NCBI GenBank assembly: GCA_012516535.1
Contig: JAAYWP010000037.1
Location: forward strand, 1-47,252
Length of the DNA stretch: 47,252 nucleotides
Direction: 5' to 3'
From: Syntrophomonadaceae bacterium
GTDB taxonomy: Bacteria; Bacillota; DSM-12270; Thermacetogeniales; Thermacetogeniaceae
Within the stretch, counting starts at the first letter, position 1, and the number at the start of each line of letters is the position of its first letter. The notes beneath the pieces are model-generated. The model searched no databases. It saw only the letters and a program-made list of their open reading frames with translations, and had not been told where the DNA came from. The translations under genes were made by a program, and so were the position numbers. Shown piece after piece: positions 8,754 to 17,387 of the stretch.

Positions 8754-11153
8754 GTGGCACTCTCACCAAGGATTGAGTCGTTTAAGAAAAATCATAAGGT
8801 CAAACATTTTTGGAAGGAGGGTTATGTAGAGCCGGTTTACATTTCAATCTGGCGTTCTCGTATTTTCACCAGAGTATGGAAGGAAACAGAAGGCGAACCG
8901 ACTTCGGTCAGAAAGGCAAAATGTGTTGCAGCCTATCTACGAGAAGTTCCGATCTTTATCAGAGATGACGAAATCATCGTAGGGTTTTATGCCGAAGATC
9001 CTTTAGCTTTGCCAGTTTGTATAGAAGCAGTGGATCAAAGCATTGTCAGAAAAATGATTGCTCAAGGCCATGTGAAAGAAGATGAAATTGAAGAATGGGA
9101 AGAAATTCTCGATTACTGGAAAGACAGGGGAGTCCAAAAATTATTAACCGCTCGTTTGACAGATGAAGAATTAAAAATAGCCTCAGCTGACCATGCATTT
9201 ATGGAAGTTTTGCCTACACAGTATACTTCTCGTTCCCAGGCAGAATATGATCTTCCATTAGGGAAAGGGCTTCTCGGAATTAAAAAGATTTTAGAAGAAA
9301 AATATGCAAATTTAATTGAAGAAAGGGAAGCCTCTGTTGGTGGTACAGAGTATCTTGAAATCAATGACAAGTTGAACGATCTCAAAGCCATGATGATAAC
9401 AATAGATGCAGTTATCGACTGGGCTAATCGTTATGCTGACTTAGCAGAACAGAAGGCTAAGGAAGAGAAGAACGAGCAGAGGAAAAAAGAGCTTCTAGCG
9501 ATAGCTGAAAGGTGCCGTCATGTTCCCGCAAATCCGGCCAGGAACTTTGCTGAAGCAGTGCAAAGCCAGTGGTTCTGCTTCCTTGTTGTACAGATGATTG
9601 AACACTTATCTCATGGTACTTCTGTGAGGATAGACCAGATATTCTGGCCTTGGTATGAAAAAGATGTCCTTATCGACAAGACTTTGTCAAGACAGGAAGC
9701 TCTGGAAATAATGGAAGAGCATATCCTAAAAATTGATGAATTGGGACGCCCGCTGCCAGATGCTTGGAGAAAGAGTATCCAGGGCAATAACTTCCTGGGC
9801 ACTTATACCATTGGCGGGACTAAACCCGATGGTACCGATGCCTGCAATGACTTGACCCTTCTTATCTGTGAAGCGATGGATGAGCTGTGGCTTAACCATC
9901 CTGACTTCAAATTCAGATGGCATCCAGATGCAGATCCAAAATGTGTAGAAAAAGTACTGGACCTGCAGAGAAGAGGTTTGGGACAGCCCTCTATTAAAAA
10001 TGAAAGAGTAACAATTGAAAGCTTACAGAAACACTATGGGTTTACTGAAGAAGAAGCCAGAAGCTGGGCGGTTGTTGGTTGTATTTCTCCTGCACCGACT
10101 CTCAACTGGGGTAGAGCGCGTAGAGATGCTTGGACAGTCTATCCGGCAAAAGTCCTCGAATTAACTCTCTTTAACGGTATTAACCCGACTACTGATGAGG
10201 ATATCGGTATTAAAACAGGTGATGCTACAGAATTTAAGTCTTTTGATGAACTTTTTGAAGCCTACAGAAAACAGTTTGAGTGGGTTATGAAGCTGTCTGC
10301 ACGCATTAAGACAATTGGCGAAGACTGCATGAACAAATTATGTAAGCGGCCATTCCTGTCTACATTATTCAGGCGCTCCATCGAGGCTTGCAGGGATATT
10401 ATGGATGCTCCGGATAAGGGTATGCCATGGGTTAATATACCTGGAGCTGTAGACTCTGTTGATTCATTAATCGCTTTGAAGAAATTAGTATTTGAAGAAA
10501 AGAAATATACCATGGAAGAGGTGCTAAAAGCACTGAAAGCCGACTGGGAAGGCTATGAAGAAATGAGACAGGATTTCATCAATGCTCCCAAATACGGCAA
10601 TAATGATCCCTACGCCGATGAAATCGCCAGAGATACATATAATATGTATGCTGACGAGATGAAAAAAGTAAAAGATATTAATAATCAGGCGCCACAGCCG
10701 TCTGGCCTTATCATCACCTGGATGTTCTCTACAGCAGATAAGGTTGGGGCTTTGCCAAACGGGCGTAAAAAAGGCGACTACCTGACTGATGGTGGCTGCA
10801 GCCCGCATGCTGGCTATGACAAGAACGGGCCTATGGCAGCAATATTATCAGCATCTAAGCTTGACTTCTCAAAGCAAAAGGCACAGATCTTCAACCAGAA
10901 GTTATCACCTTCCTGTGTTGAAGGCGAAGTCGGCATGAAAAAGTTCAATGATTATGTAAAATCAATCATGGATCTGGGCTTGGAAATGGTGCAGTTTAAT
11001 GTAGTGGATGCTGCAACCCTCAGAGATGCCCAAGCCCATCCAGAGAAATACCCGAATCTCGTTGTTAGGATCTCAGGATATAACGCGAACTTTGTAGAAC
11101 TAGACAAATTTGTGCAGGATGCTGTTATTGAACGGACAGAGCATATTCTGTAA
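8754..11153 (+). CDS. Glycyl radical enzyme of the pyruvate formate-lyase family, substrate unknown
   Basis: A 799-aa glycyl radical enzyme. The C-terminal motif RISGYNANF holds the radical Gly near residue 775. The active-site Cys is near 443 in VVGCISPAP. Many dehydratases and lyases of the family have GCxE, where Glu acts as base; here that position is Ser445. PFL itself has CCVSP, so the site lacks the Glu-assisted layout, but it is also not PFL because there is only one Cys. Fumarate-adding X-succinate synthases are another possibility, yet their small BssB/BssC-like subunits are absent. The start is GTG, with AAGGAGGT 14 bases upstream, a longish gap. First gene of a sigma-54-driven operon with its activase, fumarase and malic enzyme, so the product or co-substrate is probably a C4 dicarboxylate. 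The exact reaction cannot be assigned. Confidence 0.9.
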   Translation: MALSPRIESFKKNHKVKHFWKEGYVEPVYISIWRSRIFTRVWKETEGEPTSVRKAKCVAAYLREVPIFIRDDEIIVGFYAEDPLALPVCIEAVDQSIVRKMIAQGHVKEDEIEEWEEILDYWKDRGVQKLLTARLTDEELKIASADHAFMEVLPTQYTSRSQAEYDLPLGKGLLGIKKILEEKYANLIEEREASVGGTEYLEINDKLNDLKAMMITIDAVIDWANRYADLAEQKAKEEKNEQRKKELLAIAERCRHVPANPARNFAEAVQSQWFCFLVVQMIEHLSHGTSVRIDQIFWPWYEKDVLIDKTLSRQEALEIMEEHILKIDELGRPLPDAWRKSIQGNNFLGTYTIGGTKPDGTDACNDLTLLICEAMDELWLNHPDFKFRWHPDADPKCVEKVLDLQRRGLGQPSIKNERVTIESLQKHYGFTEEEARSWAVVGCISPAPTLNWGRARRDAWTVYPAKVLELTLFNGINPTTDEDIGIKTGDATEFKSFDELFEAYRKQFEWVMKLSARIKTIGEDCMNKLCKRPFLSTLFRRSIEACRDIMDAPDKGMPWVNIPGAVDSVDSLIALKKLVFEEKKYTMEEVLKALKADWEGYEEMRQDFINAPKYGNNDPYADEIARDTYNMYADEMKKVKDINNQAPQPSGLIITWMFSTADKVGALPNGRKKGDYLTDGGCSPHAGYDKNGPMAAILSASKLDFSKQKAQIFNQKLSPSCVEGEVGMKKFNDYVKSIMDLGLEMVQFNVVDAATLRDAQAHPEKYPNLVVRISGYNANFVELDKFVQDAVIERTEHIL

Positions 11154-11167
11154 AATACCCCCGAAAT

Positions 11168-11217
11168 ACAGCTGTAGAGTCTTGGGGAAATATCCCCAAG
11201 ACTCTACTAAAAGCTGT
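11168..11217 (+). other. Intercistronic hairpin between GRE and activase genes
   Basis: TAGAGTCTTGGGGA/TCCCCAAGACTCTA is a perfect 14-bp stem with loop AATA, flanked by a second pair ACAGCT/AGCTGT. No T-run follows, so it is not a standard terminator. It may protect the upstream GRE message or lower read-through to the activase, which is needed in far smaller amounts. Confidence 0.75.
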
Positions 11218-11255
11218 AATCGGCTAAAGCTGTCCTGCACAGTGAGGAGGCTATA

Positions 11256-12173
11256 ATGAGTAAACATGGCTTTATTACGAATTTTCAAGACTTTGCGGTC
11301 CACGATGGTTTTGGACTGCGGGTACTATTATTTCTAAAGGGATGCCCTTTAAGGTGTACTTGGTGCCAGAATCCTGAAGCAATATCTACTGAATATGAAC
11401 TTATGTTTCATCCAAAGCTATGCAAAGGTTGTGGCAAATGCCTCGAGGTTTGTGAGGTAAAAGCTATTAACAATGATGGAACGGAAAAAGTTGATAGAAG
11501 CAAGTGTAATAAATGTATGAAATGTACCTATGTTTGCCCGACAGGAGCGTTGGCCCGCAAGGGTAAATGGATATCCTCTGATGAGGTGGTTCAAACTTTT
11601 ATTGATTACAAACCCTTTTTCGATAACTCAGATAAAGGTGGCATTACTTTATCTGGCGGAGAACCTCTTTTTCAGCCAGAGTTTGCAATTGATATACTGC
11701 AGAAATGCCGCGAAAAGGGTATTCATACAGCTATGGAAACATGCGGTTACGCAAATTATTCAGTTGTATCGGAAGTAGTTAAGCATCTGGATCTGTTAAT
11801 GTACGACATTAAACATATGGATGAGATAAAGCATAAAAAGGGAACCGGAGTGTCTAATAAAAAGATACTTGAAAATCTCGCTAATATAAGGCGCGACTTC
11901 CCTGACCTTGAGATATTTATCAGAATTCCGTTAATTCCGGGATTTAATGATGATGAGGAGAATATAACTCAAACTGCGAAATTCTTGGCATCGATCGGTA
12001 TTGATAAGTTAGACATACTGCCTTTTAATTTTTTAGCAGACGCCAAATACAACGCTTTGGGGATAGAATGGAGACATAAGCGAGATGAGCGCCAGGATGA
12101 TGAGCACCTACAAAAATTAGCGGAAAAAGCGAAGTTATATGTGCCTGATGTGACCATCGGTGGATTGCGTTAG
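11256..12173 (+). CDS. Glycyl radical enzyme activating enzyme (radical SAM)
   Basis: Installs the glycyl radical on the GRE encoded just upstream, using S-adenosylmethionine and a reduced 4Fe-4S cluster. The radical SAM triad is C30-x3-C34-x2-C37 (GCPLRCTWC). A ferredoxin-like insert with two 4Fe-4S motifs follows (CKGCGKC, CNKCMKC), as in activases other than PflA. Further SAM-binding signs are SGGEPLFQ and the YDIKHMD segment. The common DGPG near the N-terminus reads DGFG here. Length (305 aa) is normal, and GAGGAGG precedes the ATG. It is separated from the GRE by a strong hairpin. Confidence 0.93.
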   Translation: MSKHGFITNFQDFAVHDGFGLRVLLFLKGCPLRCTWCQNPEAISTEYELMFHPKLCKGCGKCLEVCEVKAINNDGTEKVDRSKCNKCMKCTYVCPTGALARKGKWISSDEVVQTFIDYKPFFDNSDKGGITLSGGEPLFQPEFAIDILQKCREKGIHTAMETCGYANYSVVSEVVKHLDLLMYDIKHMDEIKHKKGTGVSNKKILENLANIRRDFPDLEIFIRIPLIPGFNDDEENITQTAKFLASIGIDKLDILPFNFLADAKYNALGIEWRHKRDERQDDEHLQKLAEKAKLYVPDVTIGGLR

Positions 12174-12252
12174 CTTTGGGTATAGAAGTTTTGGCCACTC
12201 ACCTATTTAGGCGATACGCAGCTTGTATAGCTATATTAGGAGGCGAATTTCC

Positions 12253-13098
12253 ATGAGGGAAATCAGTACGGAGGTTATTAAAGAAACTGTAAAGGATCTG
12301 TTTATCAAAATTAACTATGACATTGGTGAAGATGTTCTTGCAGCTCTGAAAGAAGGCCTTGAAAAAGAGGAATCGGAAACAGGTCGGGCCATCCTGGAAC
12401 AGATTCTTGAGAATGACAAAATAGCCGCCACAGAACGGATCGCAATGTGTCAAGACACAGGATTTTCTATTATCTTTGTCAAACTGGGCCAAGATGTGCG
12501 TATAACAGGTGGGGATTTCAATGAGGCAATTAATCAGGGAGTTCGTGAAGCGTATCAAGAGGGATATTTAAGAAAATCGGTGGTTGATGACCCGCTCTTT
12601 GATCGTAAGAACACCAAGGATAACACACCTGCGATAATATATGTGGAAATGGTCCCAGGCGACAAAATTCATATAGAGGTTACTGCCAAGGGCGGCGGAA
12701 GCGAAAATATGAGTGCTATGAAGATGCTTACACCCTCGCAGGGTGAACAGGGTGTTCGGGATTTTGTAATAGGCACAGTAAGTAACGCAGGACCTAATCC
12801 CTGCCCGCCAATTATAGTAGGTGTTGGAATCGGTGGAACCATTGAGAAGTGTGCACTGCTCGCTAAAAAAGCCACACTGCGCAAGTTGGGAGAACATAAT
12901 CCAGACCCGCGTTATGCCCAATTAGAAAAGGATTTGCTGGAGGAAATAAACAAACTGGGGATCGGCCCTGGTGGCCTTGGGGGGAGAGTAACCGCACTAG
13001 CGGTCAACATAGAACATTTCCCGGCTCACATTGCTTCTTTGCCTGTTGTAGTAAATATTTGCTGTCACGCCGCTCGGCATGGCGAAGCAGTGATATGA
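12253..13098 (+). CDS. Class I fumarate hydratase, alpha subunit (TtdA/FumA-N type)
   Basis: With the next gene it should form an oxygen-sensitive 4Fe-4S hydro-lyase interconverting fumarate and malate, or a close analogue such as tartrate dehydratase. Cluster cysteines can be seen in CQDTG, NPCPP and VNICC. The track starts at 12223; I place the start at the ATG at 12253, because TAGGAGGCG lies just before it and MREIST matches the family start (281 aa). The beta gene begins 14 bases after its stop. Its place between the GRE activase and malic enzyme points to fumarate/malate as an intermediate. Sequence alone does not exclude another 2-hydroxy-dicarboxylate. Confidence 0.87.
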   Translation: MREISTEVIKETVKDLFIKINYDIGEDVLAALKEGLEKEESETGRAILEQILENDKIAATERIAMCQDTGFSIIFVKLGQDVRITGGDFNEAINQGVREAYQEGYLRKSVVDDPLFDRKNTKDNTPAIIYVEMVPGDKIHIEVTAKGGGSENMSAMKMLTPSQGEQGVRDFVIGTVSNAGPNPCPPIIVGVGIGGTIEKCALLAKKATLRKLGEHNPDPRYAQLEKDLLEEINKLGIGPGGLGGRVTALAVNIEHFPAHIASLPVVVNICCHAARHGEAVI

Positions 13099-13112
13099 GG
13101 GGAGGGAGCAAT

Positions 13113-13670
13113 ATGACAAAACAATATAAAAAAATAACTACACCATTAACTGATGAAGTGGTAAAGAGCCTGAAGGCGGGAGATAATGTTCTGATCAGCG
13201 GTGAAGTTTATACGGCACGTGATGCTGCACATAAAAGGTTTATTAGCTGTATTAAGGAAGGAAAAGAACTGCCCATCGACTTAAACGGCAAGGTTATTTA
13301 TTATGTAGGCCCAGCACCAGCTAAGCCAGGTTATGTATGTGGTTCTGCAGGCCCCACAACCAGTGGGCGTATGGATAGCAACACACCACCGCTGTTGGAT
13401 AGAGGACTAAAAGGAATGATCGGCAAGGGTCTGCGTTCTCCTGAAGTGGTAGAGTCCATGAAAAAGAATAAAGCTGTCTATTTTGCTGCAACCGGTGGAG
13501 CTGCTGCCTTGATAGCGAAAAGTATTAAAAAAGTAGAGTTGGTCGCTTACGAGGATCTGGGAACAGAAGCAGTGCGGAAAATGGTAGTGGAAGATCTCCC
13601 GGTAACAGTTGTAATAGACTCTGAAGGCAACAATCTTTATGAAACCGGTCCTGTTAAATATAAAAGATAA
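13113..13670 (+). CDS. Class I fumarate hydratase, beta subunit (TtdB/FumA-C type)
   Basis: Partner of the preceding alpha subunit. The 185-aa protein contains the swivelling-domain signatures YYVGPAPAKPG and GPTTSGRMD plus the FAATGGAAAL segment. The ORF track begins at 13059 inside the alpha gene. The ATG at 13113 has GGGGAGGG eight bases upstream and gives the standard family length. The split into two genes is usual for anaerobic Firmicutes and archaea, whereas E. coli FumA is a fusion. A 162-base gap without clear structure separates it from the malic enzyme gene. Confidence 0.87.
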   Translation: MTKQYKKITTPLTDEVVKSLKAGDNVLISGEVYTARDAAHKRFISCIKEGKELPIDLNGKVIYYVGPAPAKPGYVCGSAGPTTSGRMDSNTPPLLDRGLKGMIGKGLRSPEVVESMKKNKAVYFAATGGAAALIAKSIKKVELVAYEDLGTEAVRKMVVEDLPVTVVIDSEGNNLYETGPVKYKR

Positions 13671-13832
13671 TTTAATATTGGATATATAAAACTGAGAAGT
13701 ATAAACTCTTTCAGTAACTGTTGTTAAGCGATTGCTATGCAGTCTATTTGGAACGCTGAAACTATGGTCAAATACAGTGTGTTTAATTATTGAAATCAAA
13801 TAAAAACTCTTTGATGAGGAGGATAATGAAGA

Positions 13833-15167
13833 ATGCCTTCTAATGATGAGCGTCTATCCAAAGCAAATAAACCAGCAGAGGATGCCTTGAAACTCCATCC
13901 ATTTTACCGTGGTAAAATGCAAACATTGCCACGATGTGCAGTTAGAAGTATGGACGACTTTGCTATCTGGTATACACCTGGAGTTGCTGCACCTTGTAAG
14001 GAGATCAATAAAAATAAGGATCTTGTTTATGACTATACCTGTAAGTGGAATACAGTGGCTGTTATTTCTGATGGTACTAGAGTATTGGGCCTGGGAGATA
14101 TTGGCCCGGAAGCCGCTATGCCTGTTATGGAAGGTAAGGCCCTGCTCTTCAAATATCTGGGCGGTGTAGATGCTGTGCCAATTTGTCTGGATACCAAGGA
14201 TCCGGACGAGTTTATTCAGACGGTGAAATATCTTCAGCCTTCCTTTGGCGGTGTTAATCTGGAGGACATTTCTTCCCCTAAATGCTTTTATATCCTTGAG
14301 CGTCTGCGCAATGAGATGGAAATACCTGTCTGGCATGATGACCAGCAAGGAACAGCAGCAGTTACTTTAGCTGGTTTGATTAATGCCCTTAAACAAGTCG
14401 GCAAAAAATTGGATGAAGTTAAAATAGCTATGATCGGAGCAGGAGCTGCTAACATTCGTATTGCAAAAGTGTTGATTAAAGCTGGCGTTACTCCAGGTAA
14501 CATATATATGACTGATGTTAACGGAATCCTCAATCCTGAGCGCACCGACTTAAAAGATAATAAAGAGACTTGGGAGTTATGTACAATAACTAACGCTGAA
14601 GGCCGTACAGGTGGGAATGCAGAAGCGATTAAGGGAACAGATGTGGTTATCGCGTTATCTGCACCAGGTCCGGGTATTATCAAAAAGGAATGGATAAGTA
14701 CTATGGCTGACGAAGCCGTTGTCTTCGCTTGCGCTAATCCTATTCCAGAAATCTGGCCATGGGAAGCCAAAGAAGCCGGAGCCAGGATTGTAGTCACTGG
14801 ACGCTCCGACTTCCCCAACCAGGTTAATAATTCTCTGGGTTTCCCTGCTATCTTCCGTGGTGCCCTGGATGTCAGAGCGAAAACCATCACCGATGAGATG
14901 TGCATAGCTGCTGCTTATGCATTAGCTAATTTCGCAGAAGAAAAAGGATTGCTTAAAGATGATTACCTCTTACCGACAATGGAAGATTGGGAAGCCTTCC
15001 CCATGGAGGCGGCTGCTGTTGGAGTAAAAGCAGTTGAGCAGGGAGTGGCGAGGATTGAACGAAGTTATGACGAGTTATACAATATGGCGTTAAATTCTAT
15101 TAAAGAGGCTCAAGAGATGACTCGATTATTAATGAGAGAAGGGCATATAGCAAAGGCACCGAAATAA
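13833..15167 (+). CDS. NAD(P)-dependent malic enzyme
   Basis: Oxidatively decarboxylates malate to pyruvate, yielding NAD(P)H and CO2. The 444-aa protein has the malic N-terminal domain ([20 protein letters not shown]), the metal-binding WHDDQQGTA segment, the dinucleotide fold GAGAANIRI and the C-terminal FACANPIPE region. Length matches the short bacterial class without the phosphotransacetylase extension. GAGGAGG precedes the ATG. It closes the GRE operon, with a strong terminator 119 bases later, and links the fumarase to pyruvate and so to the POR gene at 25962. Cofactor preference cannot be read with confidence. Confidence 0.93.
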   Translation: MPSNDERLSKANKPAEDALKLHPFYRGKMQTLPRCAVRSMDDFAIWYTPGVAAPCKEINKNKDLVYDYTCKWNTVAVISDGTRVLGLGDIGPEAAMPVMEGKALLFKYLGGVDAVPICLDTKDPDEFIQTVKYLQPSFGGVNLEDISSPKCFYILERLRNEMEIPVWHDDQQGTAAVTLAGLINALKQVGKKLDEVKIAMIGAGAANIRIAKVLIKAGVTPGNIYMTDVNGILNPERTDLKDNKETWELCTITNAEGRTGGNAEAIKGTDVVIALSAPGPGIIKKEWISTMADEAVVFACANPIPEIWPWEAKEAGARIVVTGRSDFPNQVNNSLGFPAIFRGALDVRAKTITDEMCIAAAYALANFAEEKGLLKDDYLLPTMEDWEAFPMEAAAVGVKAVEQGVARIERSYDELYNMALNSIKEAQEMTRLLMREGHIAKAPK

Positions 15168-15285
15168 GTAGAGCTCTTACATACGCTACATAAAATAATG
15201 GATCATTGAAAGGAAAATGTGTCACAATAATGGTCAATATAAGAAACAAAGAAGTTTTTTATAATCTAATTTGAATAGTATGTAA

Positions 15286-15327
15286 GCGTCGAAAACAGTG
15301 ATTTAAACTGTTTTCGACGCATTTTTG
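15286..15327 (+). terminator. Terminator of the GRE operon
   Basis: GCGTCGAAAACAGT and ACTGTTTTCGACGC form a perfect 14-bp stem with loop GATTTAA, followed by ATTTTTGTTTG. The T-rich tail makes it a good intrinsic terminator and separates the two sigma-54 transcription units. Confidence 0.85.
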
Positions 15328-15447
15328 TTTGCATTTGGGCTGTTTCGTTCAATAGGAATGGGTAAATTTTAAAAATCTTTCTTAATTGGAGATTGTCTAA
15401 ATATAACAGCTGCAATTAAGTCAGTTAATTGTTATTGTTTCATTAGA

Positions 15448-15463
15448 TGTTTCATCTAAAACA
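15448..15463. promoter_or_regulatory. Putative activator binding site, distal
   Basis: TGTTTCATCTAAAACA differs from the GRE-promoter palindrome TGTTTTATATAAAACA at two positions. It lies 110 bp upstream of the -24 element of the next promoter and exactly 30 bp, about three helical turns, from the proximal site. Confidence 0.65.
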
Positions 15464-15477
15464 GTATTATACAAAAT

Positions 15478-15493
15478 AGTTTTAAACGAAACA
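15478..15493. promoter_or_regulatory. Putative activator binding site, proximal
   Basis: AGTTTTAAACGAAACA resembles the other two TGTTT...AAACA elements and lies 80 bp upstream of the -24 element. Spacing from the distal copy suggests two activator dimers on the same DNA face. Confidence 0.6.
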
Positions 15494-15556
15494 GTTGTTT
15501 ATCACAGGTTTGCTTAGTTTTGTGCTAAATTCCCGAAATAAACGTGTTTAGAGGAA

Positions 15557-15572
15557 TGGCACGGTATTTGCG
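15557..15572 (+). promoter_or_regulatory. Sigma-54 (-24/-12) promoter of the amidohydrolase operon
   Basis: TGGCACGGTATTTGCG matches the -24/-12 consensus nearly perfectly, with the required 10 bases between GG and GC. Transcription should start near 15584, about 150 bases before the first gene. Apart from the terminator, the two palindromes and this promoter, nothing else is visible in the 15168-15733 gap. Confidence 0.92.
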
Positions 15573-15733
15573 TATTAAATATTGTGAAAAAATTCATCAC
15601 GATGAGAAGATATGCAAGCTTCTAATGAAATGGCCCTAAGGATTTGGGTGAAAGGTTGTTGAAGGGGGTGCTTAATAGTAGTTATTGCTTCTTTACGCAG
15701 CTAATACCAGTAAAAAAGTAAGGAGGTTATGCC

Positions 15734-17173
15734 ATGAAGTATGATCTAGTAATCAAAAATGGGATTGTATGCACTGAAAAAGGCATGTTCCACGGTGGTT
15801 TGGCTATTAAAGATGGTATTATTCAATCCTATGTTATTGATGCGGATCTGACGAAAGCAGAGAGGTACTATGATGCAAAGGGAAACCTTATTTTCCCTGG
15901 TGTTGTGGAATGCCATGCACATTTAGGTAACCGCACGCGGACAAATGAGAGTGTGAACGAAGACCTCTATACAGAAACAAGAGCTGCTGCTCAAGGTGGT
16001 ATTACTACATGCAATTCAACAACTCTAAAAGGTACTTTGCCTCTACATACTTATTACGAACTTGCACAAGAAAATATCGCAAATATATATACCAATTTTA
16101 AGTTCACTGTAGCCCCCGCTAGTGATGCTCAATTTGCGGAAATGGAGGATCTGGTAAAAACCGGTGGCCCATGTGCGTTTAAGTTATATTTGGGCTATAG
16201 AGGCGAGAGCGCAAGAATGTTTGGCATGGATGAAACCGGCTTTGACACCGGAAAAATGTATTGGGCATTTTCACAGATTGCCAAAATCGGGCCTCCTGCT
16301 TTTGCCATAATCCATGCTGAGGACCCCAGTATATTCGAACTAGTGACAGCAGAAGTAAAAAAAGAGCTAAAGGAAAAACCAACTGACAATTTAATTGCTG
16401 CTTACAACAAAGCAAGACCTAGCCTTTGTGAAGTAGTTGATATTTGCAAAGCTGCCATAATTGCCAATGAGGTTGGATGCCCCCTTTATATAGCACATAT
16501 CTCCGCAAAAGAATCCGTAGATCAAGTCGCTTACTTCCTAAAACGCGGTTTTGATATAACTGTTGAAACATGTCTCCACTATTTACTGCTTTCTTGTGAT
16601 GATGATGTCTTTGTTAATAATGAGGATTACTGCAAATTTGCAAAAGTTAACCCGCCTATCCGTGGAGACGCAGATAGAGAAAGATTATGGCAGGCTATCA
16701 GAGAAGGAATCATCACTTGCGTCGGAACAGACAGTGTTGCTTACACAAGAAAACAAAAACTGGAGCCGGATTTCTGGGATACTATTTGCGGATGTGGAGA
16801 TGCCTATTATTGCTTGCTGCCATTGATGTTCAGTGAAGGAGTTAACAAAAATAGGATCTCACTCGATACGCTAAGAAAAATACTGTGCGAAAACCCAGCA
16901 AAAAGATATGGGATCTATCCTCAGAAAGGTACATTAAACATAGGATCAGATGCTGATATCACGATCATTGATCCGAACAAAGAAATGGTAATCGACTATC
17001 AGGAGAGTGAAAGCTCAAACGAATTCAGTCTCTATCAGGGTTGGAAAGTCAAGGGTGTTCCTGTAGCTACATTTGTCAATGGTTATTTGGTAGCGGAAAA
17101 CATGAAGATTGTTGATGAAACACCACATGGCAAACTAGTTCATCATAACCTTAAGACCTCTAAAATCGTTTAA
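15734..17173 (+). CDS. Hydantoinase/dihydropyrimidinase-family amidohydrolase
   Basis: A cytoplasmic metal-dependent cyclic amidohydrolase that in its family opens hydantoins, dihydropyrimidines, allantoin, dihydroorotate or cyclic imides. The binuclear-metal ligands are in place: HAH in VECHAHLG, a carbamylated-Lys candidate in FKLYLGY, single His in IIHAED and IAHISA, and Asp in GTDSV. Length (479 aa) is normal. GGAGG lies a few bases before the ATG. It is the first gene after a sigma-54 promoter with activator palindromes, so it is probably induced together with the GRE operon. Substrate is not predictable; the neighbouring PrpD and carboxylate-transporter genes favour a carboxylated ring. 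A hairpin without a T-run follows. Confidence 0.9.
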   Translation: MKYDLVIKNGIVCTEKGMFHGGLAIKDGIIQSYVIDADLTKAERYYDAKGNLIFPGVVECHAHLGNRTRTNESVNEDLYTETRAAAQGGITTCNSTTLKGTLPLHTYYELAQENIANIYTNFKFTVAPASDAQFAEMEDLVKTGGPCAFKLYLGYRGESARMFGMDETGFDTGKMYWAFSQIAKIGPPAFAIIHAEDPSIFELVTAEVKKELKEKPTDNLIAAYNKARPSLCEVVDICKAAIIANEVGCPLYIAHISAKESVDQVAYFLKRGFDITVETCLHYLLLSCDDDVFVNNEDYCKFAKVNPPIRGDADRERLWQAIREGIITCVGTDSVAYTRKQKLEPDFWDTICGCGDAYYCLLPLMFSEGVNKNRISLDTLRKILCENPAKRYGIYPQKGTLNIGSDADITIIDPNKEMVIDYQESESSNEFSLYQGWKVKGVPVATFVNGYLVAENMKIVDETPHGKLVHHNLKTSKIV

Positions 17174-17184
17174 TAGCAAAAAAA

Positions 17185-17209
17185 CCCGGCTAAACAAAGT
17201 TTAGCCGGG
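17185..17209. other. GC-rich intercistronic hairpin
   Basis: CCCGGCTAAAC/GTTTAGCCGGG is a perfect 11-bp stem with loop AAA. On the + strand no T-run follows; an A-run precedes it, so it could terminate minus-strand transcription. It is nearly the same sequence as the hairpin at 19983. Confidence 0.75.
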
Positions 17210-17387
17210 GCTACATAGTAAATAGGAATGATGTCTCTGTACCATCACTTGAATGTTTGTTGTTCGGAAGTGCTCATTAGTAACAATCGTCTCAAAACTA
17301 AATTGTACCATTTAATTACTGAAAATGCAATTCCGCATTATTGCTGATTCCTGAAATTAATCAGAGCTCGACAGGAGGGAAGAGCGA

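Noticed and set aside
17185-17209. Plain terminator after the amidohydrolase gene
   Set aside because: No T-run follows on the + strand, and a near-identical hairpin recurs at 19983; treated as an intercistronic element.
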